Assembly: GCF_007680605.1 (NCBI RefSeq)
Contig: NZ_VEIO01000001.1
Coordinates: 1,927,276 to 1,991,275 of the forward strand
DNA length: 64,000 nt
Origin: Paenibacillus xylanexedens
GTDB lineage: Bacteria > Bacillota > Bacilli > Paenibacillales > Paenibacillaceae
Direction of reading: 5' to 3'
Part shown: one piece after another, positions 62,643 through 64,000 of the stretch
Position numbering within the stretch: position 1 is the stretch's first letter
How the letters are laid out: every line of letters starts with the position of its first letter
Made by a program: the position numbers and the translations under genes
The notes under the pieces: generated by a model
What the model saw: the letters and a program-made list of their open reading frames with translations, nothing else
What the model was told of the DNA's origin: nothing
Database searches by the model: none

Positions 62643-63728
62643 TTAAATCGGTTTATATTCCCCTTCGAAATGAAATTGGTAGCCATCATTGATTCGAATG
62701 TATCCAAGAATACAGTCACCTCTGGATCTGTTTACGATGCCCGAGTAGTTGTGATTATCCACGTTTCCTTCTGCGACGAGTAAGTGATCACCCTCACAAG
62801 ACAAAACGATGCCAATGTGATCATGCGAGTCATCGGACAGCAGTTTTTCGTATACGACCAAGTCACCACGCTCTGGCTTGAAACCGTCTTCCTCATCAAG
62901 ATAGAAAAATCCAGTTTCAGGTAATCTCGACCAGTCCAGCCATGCTCCAACTCCAGCTAAACGATACGTCTGGTTAGGATAACGAATAGGTAGTTTAATA
63001 CCAACCTGCATACAGCAATGATACAAAAAAGCCGCGCACCAATTAGCCTTGAGTATCGAGTGGATATCGGGGTCCGGCCAATACTGGCAAATCTCCCGAA
63101 AGAGTTCATCCTCTGGAACTCCGATAATCTTTTGCTTGGCCAACTTTTCTGCAACATCAGCAAGGGCTAAGCGTCTTTGTTCACAGTAACCCTGTTTTTC
63201 TACCGTTGAGCCAGTGGAATCCATTTCATCTACCTCAACCGTCATTCCAAGCTCATGTAGTACATGATGCAATCTGACCTTCTCCATTTTGGTTGCAGTA
63301 CTCTGTTTTACAGGGGAGAAGTTCATTTGTAACTGGATCGCATCCTTTAAAATCTCTTCGTACGGCCCCTGAACCTGCTGGCATGCCTCTTGAACAAAAA
63401 TCGAATTCAGTATGATACTCAACTCTTCCTCACTGAATAGCTGTAAACCCCGGAGTAGCTGCCTTGCAGTATCTGCGCTATTAGGACCTGGGAAAACATT
63501 GATCCCGGTTCTGTAAAGGTAACATCCGTGAAGCAAACCTGTGATCGCAGCCAGTTCCTGGTTTACTCCTCTTCGAGTCGCAAGCAAGGAAGCGAAACTA
63601 GACACACCAACAAGTTGAATCCACACCTCTTCTTTACCCATGAATCCTTCGTGAGACATTGCGCGAATAACACGTGCCACTTCGTCTATTCTATTATTTG
63701 GGGTTCCTATAGTACCACCTGTGTTCAT
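62643..63728 (-). CDS. HD-like domain fused to a CHAP-like domain
   Basis: A 361-aa protein without a signal peptide. The first part (about 10-190) resembles HD-superfamily helices; in LAAITGLLHGCYLYRTG near residue 70 the usual H-D pair reads H-G, and the first metal His is not visible. The C-terminal part (about 200-360) resembles a CHAP-type amidase/peptidase: NWCAAFLYHCCMQVG near 235 with the Cys, GDLVVYEKLL near 293 and HDHIGIVLSCEGDHLLVAEGN near 303 with the His. The combination is unusual. I chose the ATG at MNTGGTIG. Confidence 0.7.
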   Translation of the reverse strand: MNTGGTIGTPNNRIDEVARVIRAMSHEGFMGKEEVWIQLVGVSSFASLLATRRGVNQELAAITGLLHGCYLYRTGINVFPGPNSADTARQLLRGLQLFSEEELSIILNSIFVQEACQQVQGPYEEILKDAIQLQMNFSPVKQSTATKMEKVRLHHVLHELGMTVEVDEMDSTGSTVEKQGYCEQRRLALADVAEKLAKQKIIGVPEDELFREICQYWPDPDIHSILKANWCAAFLYHCCMQVGIKLPIRYPNQTYRLAGVGAWLDWSRLPETGFFYLDEEDGFKPERGDLVVYEKLLSDDSHDHIGIVLSCEGDHLLVAEGNVDNHNYSGIVNRSRGDCILGYIRINDGYQFHFEGEYKPI

Positions 63729-63813
63729 CTCATCGCAACCCTTCAACAATCTTGTGTGTCATCCGACTCGCAACAGCAAAGTTAACAACTACGTGGAGCG
63801 AAGCAAACCAACA

Positions 63814-64000
63814 CTACAGCAGTTTCTTTTTCAAATCCATCCGTGTGTACGTTTTCTCGTAACTTGAACCATCTTCATTATAGTAGATAGCCTGCTTGGA
63901 GTAAGGCTCAGAGATGGCATGATAACCGTGCTTCGAGATCAGCTTGACCATTTTAGGATTTTCGACTGGATCAACACTTACGAACATTTCGTGATAACCC
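63814..64000 (-). CDS. GNAT acetyltransferase, C-terminal fragment (runs off the window)
   Basis: The last 61 codons of a gene that begins beyond the window. The reading frame GYHEMFVSVDPVENPKMVKL then ISKHGYHAISEPYSKQ and ending DLKKKLL matches the C-terminal end of a GNAT-type acetyltransferase. Only this end is available, so confidence in the family is moderate. Confidence 0.6.
   Translation of the reverse strand, partial: GYHEMFVSVDPVENPKMVKLISKHGYHAISEPYSKQAIYYNEDGSSYEKTYTRMDLKKKLL

Noticed and set aside
1..64000. CRISPR array, tRNA/rRNA gene, insertion sequence or prophage
   Set aside because: No regularly spaced short repeats, no tRNA or rRNA sequence that I recognise, and no transposase, integrase or phage structural gene is visible.

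Overview
The window looks like a chromosomal segment of a Paenibacillus-type endospore former (Bacillota, Paenibacillaceae). The reasons are a Bacillus-like deo cluster with a SorC-type DeoR, strong AAGGAGG ribosome binding sites, frequent TTG/GTG starts, intrinsic terminators after most transcription units, the spore germination genes gerQ and cwlJ, ECF sigma factors, and a secreted multi-domain mannanase. Most genes are on the minus strand. I saw no rRNA, tRNA, CRISPR array, transposase or prophage gene.

Layout: (1) 1-311 holds two copies of a 114-bp direct repeat abutting deoD. (2) 315-5855 is a deoxynucleoside salvage unit (deoR, deoC, nupC, deoB, deoD), with a possible 45-codon ORF between deoB and deoD and a DeoR-like operator/promoter before deoC. 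(3) 6152-7295 has an azoreductase and a small unknown gene. (4) 7481-13023 is an L-fucose catabolic operon (fucI, sugar kinase, fucA) divergent from a LacI regulator, with operator-like and cre-like sites between. (5) 13224-18098 has an epimerase, a methyltransferase, a Gfo/Idh oxidoreductase, a lipoprotein, and an adaA plus radical-SAM photolyase-like pair. (6) 18255-22639 is a LacI-controlled set of two Gfo/Idh dehydrogenases and a ThuA protein. (7) glpX and a GH26 mannanase follow (22869-27053). (8) 27849-37920 is a purine catabolism cluster: three-subunit xanthine dehydrogenase, cofactor maturation genes, a deaminase, uraH, uraD and the regulator pucR. No uricase gene is present. (9) 38199-49799 has a hybrid histidine kinase, fumC, a mutarotase, an MBL-fold enzyme, tandem M29 aminopeptidases, and an ECF sigma/anti-sigma pair. 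(10) 50563-52434 is an Msr-type ABC-F ribosome protection gene with an elaborate leader. (11) 52568-64000 has a CNNM/CorC membrane protein with its own structured leader, a sigma-DUF1835 fusion, gerQ-cwlJ, a duplicated TIM-barrel-like protein, and a run of small genes including two acetyltransferases, a decayed P-loop kinase and a degenerate HD-CHAP fusion.

The most interesting element is the roughly 400-nt leader of the ABC-F gene. It has a good promoter, an 8-codon ORF encoding MIHSMRLR (nearly identical to the start of the ErmD leader peptide, a macrolide-dependent arrest peptide), a terminator-like hairpin, a second possible ORF spanning a canonical terminator, a third ORF (MRYMHWYFFI) and a final hairpin with two alternative pairings touching the ribosome binding site. 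It reads as a stacked transcription and translation attenuator.
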